Assembly: GCF_019492185.1 (NCBI RefSeq)
Contig: NZ_JAICCF010000003.1
Location: forward strand, 124,001 to 188,000
DNA from: Chitinophaga rhizophila
GTDB taxonomy: Bacteria; Bacteroidota; Bacteroidia; Chitinophagales; Chitinophagaceae
Direction: 5' to 3'
Length of the DNA stretch: 64,000 nt
The notes under the pieces were generated by a model. That model made no database searches, was not told where the DNA came from, and saw nothing but the letters and a program-made list of their open reading frames with translations. A program made the position numbers and the translations under genes. Shown piece after piece: positions 8,860-16,680 of this stretch; position 1 is the first letter of the stretch, and every line of letters begins with the position of its first letter.

Positions 8860-9654
8860 CTAGAAGTTTTTCTCTATCCGGCGGTGGAAGCGGGAATGCC
8901 GTTTCTGTGCATGCTTATGGTAGTAATGGCCGCGAAATTCGCAGGTAAAACTAACAAAGAACAGTTGTGCGTCCAGGTTCTGGTAGGGGTAAGCGCTACC
9001 ACCACTGTTGCCTGTTTCTTTATATTCTTTGTTAAAGAAGTTGTTGGGATAGTACTGTACTTTGACACCAAAACCCGGTGACATTCTGAGACCGGCAAAG
9101 AGGGAAGGCATCAGGAGGGGCGTGCGGTCACTGAACCACTCATTGAATTTTTCCTTTTTATCTCCGTTGATGAACTTTTTCTCTTTGTAGTTGAATGCCA
9201 GGTCATACGATCCGCCGGCGAAGAAATAAAAGCCTCTTCTGAGATCGCCTATTTTGAATCCGAGGGGTACACCCAGGGTATACACACGGCGTTTCAGCTT
9301 TACAGAATCGATATCATCTTTGGTAATCATCCCAATGTTTTTCAGGTTGATGCCAGTGAACATACCCACATTTCTGCCAAAATCATAGTTCCAGTTAGTT
9401 CCTATATTGAAAAAGAAGGTAAAACGCGGGATGCTGCGGACATGGTTGCCGGATTCCCGGATATCGTTAGGGAATGACAGTAGCGGACCATCGCCACCCC
9501 AGCTGGTATAGGATCTGCTTTTCCGTTTTTTAACTTGCGTAATAGTGATGTCATCTTTTGTCTTCCCGGTACTATCCGTCTTATTATCCTGGGAGAATGC
9601 GGGTAACTGCAACAAACAAAGTAGCAGTGGAATCAGGTAAAGCTTACGTTTCAT
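8860..9654 (-). CDS. Outer-membrane beta-barrel protein of unknown function
   Basis: A 264-residue secreted protein. ATG at 9654 gives a clean signal peptide (MKRKLYLIPLLLCLLQLPAFSQ); a longer reading from 9702 puts 16 unrelated residues before it. The mature part has a charged linker rich in K, T and D, then alternating aromatic/polar stretches (FTFFFNIGTNWNYDF, GFYFFAGGSYDLAFNY, GFGVKVQYYPNNFF) typical of an 8-12-strand barrel of the PF13568-like group. The C-terminus is basic and histidine-rich (HYYHKHAQKRHSRFHRR), which is unusual for a barrel end and may sit outside it. No function can be assigned. Confidence 0.75.
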   Translation of the reverse strand: MKRKLYLIPLLLCLLQLPAFSQDNKTDSTGKTKDDITITQVKKRKSRSYTSWGGDGPLLSFPNDIRESGNHVRSIPRFTFFFNIGTNWNYDFGRNVGMFTGINLKNIGMITKDDIDSVKLKRRVYTLGVPLGFKIGDLRRGFYFFAGGSYDLAFNYKEKKFINGDKKEKFNEWFSDRTPLLMPSLFAGLRMSPGFGVKVQYYPNNFFNKEYKETGNSGGSAYPYQNLDAQLFFVSFTCEFRGHYYHKHAQKRHSRFHRRIEKNF

Positions 9655-9736
9655 AATAGTCAGTCTGTTTTGAATCGGATTGTTTATATAGGAAAGACGC
9701 ATGGCATCAGGAAAAGTTTCATAAAATCAGATTTTT

Positions 9737-10156
9737 CTAAAAATTTCTGTGTGCAGCGACCCAATCGGTGATGTAAACTGCGATATCTTCTGTTCTGGTG
9801 CCGGGGGGAAATAGTTTACCGACGCCTATATCGTTAAGTGCGGACATATCCGTTTCCGGTATGATGCCTCCGCCGGTGAGCAGTACATCATCCATCCCTT
9901 TTTCTTTCATAAGGGCCATAATCCGTGGAAAAACTGTCATGTGTGCGCCGGAGAGGATACTTACGCCAATGGCGTCAACATCTTCCTGGAGGGCTGCGCT
10001 AACGACCATTTCGGGGGTTTGGCGCAGGCCGGTATAAATCACTTCCATACCGGCGTCTCTGAGGGCTGCCGCGATAACTTTAGCGCCGCGGTCATGTCCG
10101 TCAAGTCCCACCTTGGCCACCAGCACACGCACAGGACGTTGCAGGGGGTTGATCAT
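9737..10156 (-). CDS. Cobalamin-binding domain protein (methylmalonyl-CoA mutase C-terminal-like subunit)
   Basis: A 139-residue stand-alone B12-binding domain of the acyl-CoA mutase type. The lower-ligand histidine motif DGHDRG (DxHxxG, residues 19-24), the SILSGAH segment (about 73-79) and the GGGIIP nucleotide-tail segment (about 94-99) are all present in the correct order. Such domains pair with a separate catalytic subunit in methylmalonyl-CoA or isobutyryl-CoA mutases. No large subunit lies in the window, so the partner is encoded elsewhere. A weak TATATTTA -7-like element lies at 10178-10185 on the minus strand. Confidence 0.85.
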   Translation of the reverse strand: MINPLQRPVRVLVAKVGLDGHDRGAKVIAAALRDAGMEVIYTGLRQTPEMVVSAALQEDVDAIGVSILSGAHMTVFPRIMALMKEKGMDDVLLTGGGIIPETDMSALNDIGVGKLFPPGTRTEDIAVYITDWVAAHRNF

Positions 10157-10255
10157 AATAGTGGATTGTTAAGTTTGTAAATATAGGTTTTTTGGTTTGT
10201 CTGTGGCAGCCTGATGGCATAGACTACTATCTGAAAGGGTCTGTAGACTTTTTAC

Positions 10256-10263
10256 TACCTTTG
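10256..10263 (+). promoter_or_regulatory. -7 promoter element of glnS
   Basis: TACCTTTG, a perfect TAnnTTTG match, 23 bp before the glnS ATG. The -33 position has no TTTG. The same TACCTTTG octamer stands before tRNA-Ser, gltX (minus strand), dinB and the isochorismatase gene in this window. Confidence 0.55.
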
Positions 10264-10286
10264 CCGTCCGAAATATAATAAACCTT

Positions 10287-11954
10287 ATGAGTGAAGAAAG
10301 GACCCTCAATTTTCTGGAACAGATCATAGAAGAGGACATTGCCAACGGCGTAAATGGCGGCAGGGTGCTTACACGCTTCCCTCCTGAACCAAATGGCTAC
10401 CTGCACATCGGGCATGCCAAATCCATCTGTCTTAACTTCGGCATCGCCCAGAAGTACAATGGTAAAACCAACCTCCGCTTTGACGATACCAATCCCGTTA
10501 CGGAGGATACTGAATATGTGGATTCCATTAAGGCCGACATACAATGGCTGGGCTTCCAATGGGCGCAGGAACTGTATGCTTCAGATTATTTCGAGCAGAT
10601 ATACAACTTCGCAGTACAACTGATTAATAAAGGACTGGCTTACGTAGATGATTCTACCGCTGAAGAGATTGCGGTATCAAAAGGTACGCCTACCGAACCG
10701 GGTAAAGGTACCCCTTACCGGAACCGCAGTGTGGAAGAGAACCTCGACCTGTTTGCCCGTATGCGTGCAGGAGAGTTCAAGGACGGAGAAAAGGTATTAC
10801 GTGCAAAAGGCGACCTGGCGTCTCCGAATATGCACATGCGCGATCCTATCATTTATCGTATTAAACATGCGCATCACCACCGTACGGGTGACAAGTGGTG
10901 TATCTATCCGATGTATGACTTTGCCCACGGACAGAGCGACAGCATCGAGCAGATTACCCATTCCATTTGTACACTGGAGTTTATTCCTCACCGTCCGCTG
11001 TATAACTGGTTTATTGAGCAACTGGAAATATTCCCTTCCCGTCAGTATGAGTTTGCCCGTCTGAATCTTACCTATACGGTAATGAGCAAACGTAAGCTGT
11101 TGCAGCTGGTGAATGAGAAACATGTATCTGGCTGGGATGACCCGCGTATGCCGACTATCAGTGGTCTGCGCCGTCGTGGTTATACACCTGCTAGTATCCG
11201 CGCATTCTGTGAGCGTATTGGCATTCAGAAGCGTGATAACATGATTGATGTAAGTCTGCTGGAATTTTGCATCCGCGAAGAGCTGAACAAAACAGCCAAT
11301 CGTGTATTTGCAGTAATGGATCCGGTGAAGCTGGTGATCACCAACTATCCTGCAGATCAGGTAGAGGAAATGACGGCGGAAAATAACCCGGAAGATCCGA
11401 ACAGTGGCACACGTATCCTGCCATTTAGCAATACACTGTACATTGAGCGGGAAGACTTTATGGAAGAGCCTCCGAAGAAATTCTTCCGTCTGGGCCCCGG
11501 GCTGGTAGTGAGACTGAAAAATGCATACATCATTAAGGGCGAAAGCTTTGAGAAAGATGCAGATGGCAATATCACAACTATTTATGCTACTTATTTCCCT
11601 GAGAGCAAGAGCGGTGGAGACTCCACAGGTTTGAACGTAAAAGGAACCATTCACTGGGTAAGTGCAGCGCATGCAGCTACGGCTGAGGTAAGACTGTACG
11701 ACCGCCTGTTCAAGGTGGAAGATCCGGGCAACGAGGAAGGTGATTTTAAATCTTACATCAACCCGGATTCCCTGCAAGTTATTTCAAAGGCCTATATTGA
11801 ACCTAGTCTGCTGAATGCAAAACCGGGTGAGCGCTTCCAGTTCCTGCGTAAGGGCTATTTCTCTGTTGATAGCGACAGCACCGCAGAGAAAGTAGTGTTC
11901 AACCGTACGGTAACATTGAAAGATGCGTGGGCGAAGGAAGCCAAGAAAGGATAA
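10287..11954 (+). CDS. glnS: Glutaminyl-tRNA synthetase
   Basis: Class I synthetase charging tRNA-Gln with glutamine. The HIGH motif appears as YLHIGHAKS (about residue 35) and the KMSKS-like motif as VMSKRKL (about 268). The Gln-specific block NLRFDDTNP and the C-terminal beta-barrel anticodon-binding domain are present. The total of 555 residues is normal. The sequence is clearly GlnRS rather than a discriminating GluRS; a separate GluRS (gltX) lies 0.6 kb downstream, so this organism charges tRNA-Gln directly. Confidence 0.96.
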   Translation: MSEERTLNFLEQIIEEDIANGVNGGRVLTRFPPEPNGYLHIGHAKSICLNFGIAQKYNGKTNLRFDDTNPVTEDTEYVDSIKADIQWLGFQWAQELYASDYFEQIYNFAVQLINKGLAYVDDSTAEEIAVSKGTPTEPGKGTPYRNRSVEENLDLFARMRAGEFKDGEKVLRAKGDLASPNMHMRDPIIYRIKHAHHHRTGDKWCIYPMYDFAHGQSDSIEQITHSICTLEFIPHRPLYNWFIEQLEIFPSRQYEFARLNLTYTVMSKRKLLQLVNEKHVSGWDDPRMPTISGLRRRGYTPASIRAFCERIGIQKRDNMIDVSLLEFCIREELNKTANRVFAVMDPVKLVITNYPADQVEEMTAENNPEDPNSGTRILPFSNTLYIEREDFMEEPPKKFFRLGPGLVVRLKNAYIIKGESFEKDADGNITTIYATYFPESKSGGDSTGLNVKGTIHWVSAAHAATAEVRLYDRLFKVEDPGNEEGDFKSYINPDSLQVISKAYIEPSLLNAKPGERFQFLRKGYFSVDSDSTAEKVVFNRTVTLKDAWAKEAKKG

Positions 11955-12064
11955 AAGTATTTATCTGTATAAAACGGAAAGGAGAAGGCGCTTGCTTTCT
12001 CCTTTTTCATTTGAAGTAAAGCATATATATATTTGTCTATTATTAATTTGTTACCCGAATATCT

Positions 12065-12483
12065 ATTAAAAAGCAAGTATTTACATTGGGCCTGGTAGTA
12101 GCCGGCGTACTGAGTTTGTTTTCCTGTTCTTCCGCGCACCGATAGATACTGTTGGTCTGATGCTGTACTTTGAGGACCATATTACTGGCTGGGCTAGTGA
12201 TTAAAGAGAAGATAATCACAATTACTCTGTTGATATGCAATTGGGAGCAAAATTACCTGCAAGTGCAGGCACATATGAAATGGAGCAGATGGATTTGAGC
12301 GGTGTAAATGAATCCTGGAAGGGAAAGAACGTTAAATATACAATTACAAGGCATCCATCAGCATTCAATGATACGATTGAATTATCGTTCACTGGCATAC
12401 TGAAACAGGTATTACCGGCAGATAAGAATGACTCTGCGGTGATTACAGGAAAGATGCGGGCGGTATATGTATCTGTACCATAA
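12065..12483 (+). pseudogene. Decayed small lipoprotein gene
   Basis: A lipoprotein signal sequence reads KKQVFTLGLVVAGVLSLFSCSS from 12068, with lipobox LFSC, but its expected start codon is ATT (12065-12067) and the frame stops at TAG 12143. In another frame the protein continues as GLMLYFEDHITGWASD to a TAA at about 12206. After that stop the same frame runs REDNHNYSVDMQLGAKLP and on to a normal stop at 12483. Lost start, frameshift and nonsense codon together point to a pseudogene of about 135 codons. The last 82 codons from ATG 12235 are intact and could be mistaken for a gene. Function of the ancestor is unknown. Confidence 0.65.
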
Positions 12484-12490
12484 AGCGGGT

Positions 12491-12551
12491 ATGCATATAA
12501 AAGAGGAAAGGCCTTGTCAGGTAGACAAGGCCTTTCCTCTTTTATATGCAT
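12491..12551. terminator. Perfect 28-bp hairpin between converging genes
   Basis: Arms 12491-12518 and 12524-12551 are perfectly complementary around a 5-nt loop. The stem contains AAAAGAGG/CCTCTTTT, so on either strand a GC-rich inner stem is followed by a T4 tract. It lies between the lipoprotein relic (plus) and gltX (minus) and very probably terminates both. Confidence 0.8.
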
Positions 12552-12597
12552 TAGCAGGATACTAATAATTGTCAGTCTGGGCTTTCGGAAGCGTAGG

Positions 12598-14130
12598 TTA
12601 CGCGTTGATAGCATCCAGTCCTTTCATGATCCTGGCGATAGTTTCGTGTTTGCCGAGGGTTTCAGCGATATTGAACACCGGAGGGCCGAACTTTCCGCCA
12701 CACAGCATGATACGGAATGGCAGCTGTAGTTCACCTGGTTTGATGTTACGGGAGCTGGCCAGCGTCTTGAAGCTTTCTTCGAGAGCGGTCGCTGAGAAAT
12801 CGGACAGATCTTCTACGATACCGGCCCAGTCACGGAAGAACTGTGTTTTATCGTCATTCCATTTAGGCTTTACGGCAGCGACGTCAAAGTTGTCAGGTGC
12901 CTGGAAGAAGAAGAACGCGTGATCCCATATATCGTTCACGAAATCGCAGCGTTCTTTAACGAGGCCTGCGATGGTTGCTACGTATTCAATAGAGGCATTG
13001 ACATCCTTTTCTTTGAGTACGGGCATGAAGAGTTCTGCCAGCCGGTTATTATCGGCATGCAGCAGGTATTGGTGGTTGAACCATTTGGCCTTTTCAAAGT
13101 CGAATTTAGCACCGGCTTTGTGTACCCTGTCGAGGGAGAAGCGGGCGATCAGTTCGTCCATCGTAAAGATTTCCTGTCCGGAGCCGTCATTCCATCCCAG
13201 CATAGCCAGCATATTGATGAAAGCTTCTGGCAGGAAGCCTTTTTCGCGGAAGCCGGTGGTCATTTCACCTGATTTAGGATCAGCCCAGTTCATGGCGTAT
13301 ACGGGGAATCCGAGGCGGTCGCCATCGCGTTTGCTCAGTTTACCGTTACCATCTGGTTTGAGGATAAGTGGCAGGTGAGCCCATTGAGGCATCTGTGCTT
13401 CCCAGCCCAGGTATTTCCAGAGCAGAAGGTGTACAGGAGCTGATGGCAGCCATTCTTCTCCGCGGAAGGCGTGGGTGATTTTCATCAGATAGTCGTCTAC
13501 AACTACTGCGAGGTGATAGGTAGGCATACCATCTGCTTTGAGCAGTACTTTATCGTCTACAGTGCTGGTATTGAATTGTACATGTCCGCGGATCATATCG
13601 GTGAAACCGACGTCTTCGCCTTGCGGCATTTTGATACGGATAACATGTGGTGTTCCTTTCTCCAGGAGTGCAGCAGTTTCTTCAGCAGAGAGGCTGATGG
13701 AGTTACGCATCTGGGCGCGGGCAGCAGCGTTGTACTGAGGAGAAGGGTTTTGTTCCGTCTTCAGTTTAGCGCGCATTTCTTCCAGTTCTTCCGGTGTATC
13801 GAAGGCGTAATAAGCGTAACCATCTTTCACCAGTTGTTCTGCATACTGGCGATATTGAGGTTTACGTTCACTCTGGCGATAGGGGGCATAGGGGCCGCCT
13901 ACATGCGGACCTTCATCCGCATTAAGTCCGCACCAGCGCAGACATTCTATAATATATTCTTCCGCGCCCGGCACATAGCGGGTCTGGTCAGTATCTTCTA
14001 TTCTAAGCACAAATTCACCATTGTGCTGCTTTGCAAATAAATAATTGAACAAAACCGTGCGTACACCTCCGAGGTGCAGGCCACCTGTTGGACTGGGTGC
14101 AAAGCGGACCCTTACTTTCTGATGTTGCAT
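12598..14130 (-). CDS. gltX: Glutamyl-tRNA synthetase
   Basis: Class I synthetase charging tRNA-Glu, which also feeds tetrapyrrole synthesis. RFAPSPTGGLHLGGVRT (residues 9-25) holds the HIGH-equivalent motif and KLSKRDGDR (about 265) the KMSKS-equivalent motif. The GAEEYIIECLRWCGL and C-terminal helical domains are present, and 510 residues is normal. The ATG at 14130 lies directly after a TACCTTTG promoter element (14142-14135), leaving little or no 5' leader. Divergent from the polysaccharide deacetylase gene. Confidence 0.96.
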   Translation of the reverse strand: MQHQKVRVRFAPSPTGGLHLGGVRTVLFNYLFAKQHNGEFVLRIEDTDQTRYVPGAEEYIIECLRWCGLNADEGPHVGGPYAPYRQSERKPQYRQYAEQLVKDGYAYYAFDTPEELEEMRAKLKTEQNPSPQYNAAARAQMRNSISLSAEETAALLEKGTPHVIRIKMPQGEDVGFTDMIRGHVQFNTSTVDDKVLLKADGMPTYHLAVVVDDYLMKITHAFRGEEWLPSAPVHLLLWKYLGWEAQMPQWAHLPLILKPDGNGKLSKRDGDRLGFPVYAMNWADPKSGEMTTGFREKGFLPEAFINMLAMLGWNDGSGQEIFTMDELIARFSLDRVHKAGAKFDFEKAKWFNHQYLLHADNNRLAELFMPVLKEKDVNASIEYVATIAGLVKERCDFVNDIWDHAFFFFQAPDNFDVAAVKPKWNDDKTQFFRDWAGIVEDLSDFSATALEESFKTLASSRNIKPGELQLPFRIMLCGGKFGPPVFNIAETLGKHETIARIMKGLDAINA

Positions 14131-14134
14131 GGCG

Positions 14135-14142
14135 CAAAGGTA
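14135..14142 (-). promoter_or_regulatory. -7 element of gltX, implying a leaderless or near-leaderless mRNA
   Basis: Minus-strand TACCTTTG ends 4 bp before the gltX ATG (14130). In Bacteroidota transcription starts a few bases after this element, so the message would begin at or very near the start codon. Confidence 0.5.
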
Positions 14143-14156
14143 AAGAAAGATTTAGC

Positions 14157-14164
14157 TACCTTTA
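14157..14164 (+). promoter_or_regulatory. Possible -7 element of the polysaccharide deacetylase gene
   Basis: TACCTTTA, one mismatch from TAnnTTTG, 19 bp before the ATG at 14184. It supports that start over a longer reading from 14088 that would overlap gltX. Confidence 0.4.
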
Positions 14165-14183
14165 TTTTTCAATCGCTACATCC

Positions 14184-14810
14184 ATGTTTTATCTTACGAA
14201 AACACCCGGGCTGCTGAAGGCGCTGTATAAAAGTTGTACCTGGAACTTTTCTCCGGCCCGTCCTACTGTATACCTCACTTTTGATGATGGCCCTCATCCG
14301 GTGGCTACACCATTTGTGCTGGAACAGCTTCGTAAATATGAGGCGAAGGCGACGTTTTTCTGTATAGGGAAAAACGTTATTGAGCATCCTGAGATCTATC
14401 AGCGTATACTGGAAGAGGGGCATCATACCGGCAATCATACGCATAATCATCTGAATGGCTGGAAGACGGGGACGGATAAGTATATCGAGAATATCCTGGA
14501 AGCGCGCAAGTATATTGATTCTCCATTGTTTCGTCCGCCGTACGGCAGAATCACCCCTTTCCAGGTGAAGCACCTGAAGAAAGTAGTTCCTAATGCACAG
14601 GTGATCATGTGGGATGTATTAAGTGCAGATTTTGATACGGAGAAGGATGGAGAAGCGTGTGTACAGAATGTAGTATTTAAGGCGAAGGCGGGGTCTATTA
14701 TTGTATTTCATGACAGTACCAAGGCCTGGGACAGGCTGGAATATGCCTTACCGCGAGTACTGGAATATTTCCGCAAGCAGAAGCTGGCGATGGAGGCTAT
14801 ACCTTATTAA
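14184..14810 (+). CDS. Polysaccharide deacetylase family protein (NodB-type)
   Basis: Metal-dependent carbohydrate esterase-4 fold, usually removing N-acetyl groups from peptidoglycan or chitooligosaccharides. TFDDGPHP (about residues 35-42) gives motif 1 (catalytic Asp and metal-binding Asp), HTGNHTHNH (about 82-90) motif 2 (metal-binding His), FRPPYG (about 115-120) motif 3, and VFHDS near the C-terminus motif 5. With ATG 14184 the product is 208 residues; there is no signal peptide, but a short hydrophobic N-terminus could anchor it. It ends just before a bidirectional terminator. Confidence 0.9.
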   Translation: MFYLTKTPGLLKALYKSCTWNFSPARPTVYLTFDDGPHPVATPFVLEQLRKYEAKATFFCIGKNVIEHPEIYQRILEEGHHTGNHTHNHLNGWKTGTDKYIENILEARKYIDSPLFRPPYGRITPFQVKHLKKVVPNAQVIMWDVLSADFDTEKDGEACVQNVVFKAKAGSIIVFHDSTKAWDRLEYALPRVLEYFRKQKLAMEAIPY

Positions 14811-14816
14811 AAAACA

Positions 14817-14843
14817 AAAGCCCGGATTACTCGTCCGGGCTTT
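14817..14843. terminator. Bidirectional terminator
   Basis: Perfect 10-bp stem (14817-14826 with 14834-14843), AAA at its left base and TTT at its right, between the deacetylase gene (plus) and a lipoprotein gene (minus). Confidence 0.8.
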
Positions 14844-14860
14844 CTGATGAATTATTATGC

Positions 14861-15742
14861 TTATTTAGGCAGTTTAATGCTTTTCACTTTATCACCCAGA
14901 TCGATAGATACTGAGTCATCGCAGATACCGTTACCGTAGTTTACGTTTGCGGTGAGGTTACCTACAGTTACCAGCGCTTTACCTTTGCTGAACCATGGGC
15001 ATTCTATTCTTCTTTCCAGGGCATCAGCTTCACCTACTACGATGGCAGCAGCAGTTCCATTCGGGTAGAGCAGAGAATCAGTACCATAAATGCTGAAAAC
15101 GTCATCTGTTACGTCAGTGAGCGTAGAGAGGCCGTCAGTCTGAGTAATAGTAGCGTTGCTTTTATAGTTGACAGTAACAGTATCCAGTTTCAGTACACCG
15201 TCGTTCATTACAGCGCTGTATTTGTAGATGCTGTTGGTGCTCAGGTTAGTGATCACTTTAGTACCCTGTACAGCAATACCGTTAACCGTATAGCTCAGCG
15301 GTTTGATAGTGATAACAGCGCCTGGGTAGTAGAAGTAGTTAGTATAAGTAACCTGGATATTACCAGCGCGTACACGACCGGTGAGGTCAGCGCAACCAGC
15401 GCCGAATTTAATCAGCATAGTTTTAGGCCACTGACCCTGCGATACGTCGTCAATTTCGGGAATTGCGCAGGATCCGAGTTTACCACCCAGTTCTGAAGCC
15501 TTGCGGCCAGCCTGGTTCATACCTTCTTTGGAACCTATTTCAAGAGCAATACCGAACAGGTCATCATATATTCCGCTAACAATTGCCTGATCGGCAGCAG
15601 CATTAATAGTAATATTATCAGCCTGGTTAGCATCCGGTTTAGCAGTTTCGGTAGCTTTGGAGCAGGCAAAGAAGAAAGTGGCCATGAGGAGCAGGACTAC
15701 GACACCTGCAAGGATACGGTTAAAGCAAAAATAGCTTTTCAT
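14861..15742 (-). CDS. Hypothetical lipoprotein
   Basis: A 293-residue protein with a lipoprotein signal (hydrophobic core, lipobox FFAC, Cys at about residue 27) and no family that I recognise. The mature part starts with a low-complexity linker (SKATETAKPDANQAD), then a helical segment (about 45-95, AADQAIVSGIYDDL), then mostly beta-type sequence. Four cysteines after the lipid Cys (SCAIPE, AGCADL, IECPWF, GICDDS) could form two disulfides. It is probably displayed in the periplasm or on the outer membrane. Promoter element TACATTTG at 15823-15816. Confidence 0.75.
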   Translation of the reverse strand: MKSYFCFNRILAGVVVLLLMATFFFACSKATETAKPDANQADNITINAAADQAIVSGIYDDLFGIALEIGSKEGMNQAGRKASELGGKLGSCAIPEIDDVSQGQWPKTMLIKFGAGCADLTGRVRAGNIQVTYTNYFYYPGAVITIKPLSYTVNGIAVQGTKVITNLSTNSIYKYSAVMNDGVLKLDTVTVNYKSNATITQTDGLSTLTDVTDDVFSIYGTDSLLYPNGTAAAIVVGEADALERRIECPWFSKGKALVTVGNLTANVNYGNGICDDSVSIDLGDKVKSIKLPK

Positions 15743-15815
15743 AGAAATAGTATAGTTTTAAATGAGGTCTTTCGCTGTACTTTTGCACAGCCCTTGCTGA
15801 AATATAAATATTATA

Positions 15816-15823
15816 CAAATGTA
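15816..15823 (-). promoter_or_regulatory. -7 element of the hypothetical lipoprotein gene
   Basis: Minus-strand TACATTTG, a perfect TAnnTTTG match, about 74 bp before the ATG at 15742, in the divergent interval with tatD. No clear TTTG at -33. Confidence 0.4.
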
Positions 15824-15864
15824 ATATTTTTACTAATTGAATAAAAAAATTTAATATAATAGAG

Positions 15865-16635
15865 ATGAACTGGATTGATACACATGCCCATTTGTACGGA
15901 GAGGAGTTTGCGGCAGACAGGACGGCAGTTGTAGAGCGGGCGTTAGCGGCGGGCGTGTCACAACTATACTTGCCAAATATCGACAGTAATTCGATCGGGG
16001 GCATGCTGGAGCTGGAGGAGCAGTTTCCTGGGCATTGTTTCCCAATGATGGGGGTACATCCGTGTTATGTGAATGAGAATGTAGACCAGGAGCTGGCAAT
16101 AGTAACTGACTGGTTATCTAAGCGGGCATTCAAGGCGATAGGAGAGATCGGACTGGACTTTTACTGGGACAAGACACATGTTGAGCAGCAATACAAAGCT
16201 TTCCGCAGGCAGCTGGAGCTGGCACGTGAATACAGTATACCTGTCGCTATTCACAGCAGGGAGAGTACCCGCGAGTGTATTGACGAGGTGAAGGCATTAC
16301 AGGACGGCCGTTTGTCAGGCGTGTTCCATTGCTTTTCCGGCACGCTGGAGGAAGCGAAAGAGATCATTGACCTCGGCTTCTACCTGGGCATCGGGGGAGT
16401 GGTGACATTCAAGAAATCGGGATTGGATAAGATACTGGAAGACATCGACCTGCAATATGTGGTATTGGAGACAGATGCGCCATATCTGGCACCGGTATCC
16501 TATCGTGGAAAAAGGAATGAGAGCGCCTATATACCATTGATCGGCGAGAAGATTGCAGATGTAAAAAATCTAAAAATTGCGGATGTAGCTGCAATTACGA
16601 CGAACAACGCGCTGAAATTATTCAAAACCCTTTAA
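15865..16635 (+). CDS. tatD: TatD family metal-dependent hydrolase
   Basis: TIM-barrel metal hydrolase; family members act as 3'-5' exonuclease/DNase or D-aminoacyl-tRNA deacylase. The first metal ligands are in WIDTHAHLYGEEF (HxH, residues 6-8), followed by GEIGLDFYWD (Glu ligand, about 93-102), VAIHSRES (about 131-138), FHCFSG (about 155-160) and LETDAPYLAP (Asp ligand, about 202-211). At 256 residues it is normal length. It lies 45 bp upstream of ansA in the same direction. Confidence 0.92.
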   Translation: MNWIDTHAHLYGEEFAADRTAVVERALAAGVSQLYLPNIDSNSIGGMLELEEQFPGHCFPMMGVHPCYVNENVDQELAIVTDWLSKRAFKAIGEIGLDFYWDKTHVEQQYKAFRRQLELAREYSIPVAIHSRESTRECIDEVKALQDGRLSGVFHCFSGTLEEAKEIIDLGFYLGIGGVVTFKKSGLDKILEDIDLQYVVLETDAPYLAPVSYRGKRNESAYIPLIGEKIADVKNLKIADVAAITTNNALKLFKTL

Positions 16636-16647
16636 CCTTTTAGGCGG

Positions 16648-16655
16648 TACATTTG
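16648..16655 (+). promoter_or_regulatory. -7 element before ansA
   Basis: TACATTTG 25 bp before the ansA ATG, inside the 45-bp gap after tatD; ansA may therefore have its own start site in addition to read-through from tatD. Confidence 0.4.
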
Positions 16656-16680
16656 CAGGCAATTTGGAACAGCAGTATCA

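Noticed and set aside
14088..14183. Extended N-terminus of the polysaccharide deacetylase
   Set aside because: It would overlap gltX and its promoter, and adds residues unlike the family; ATG 14184 fits.
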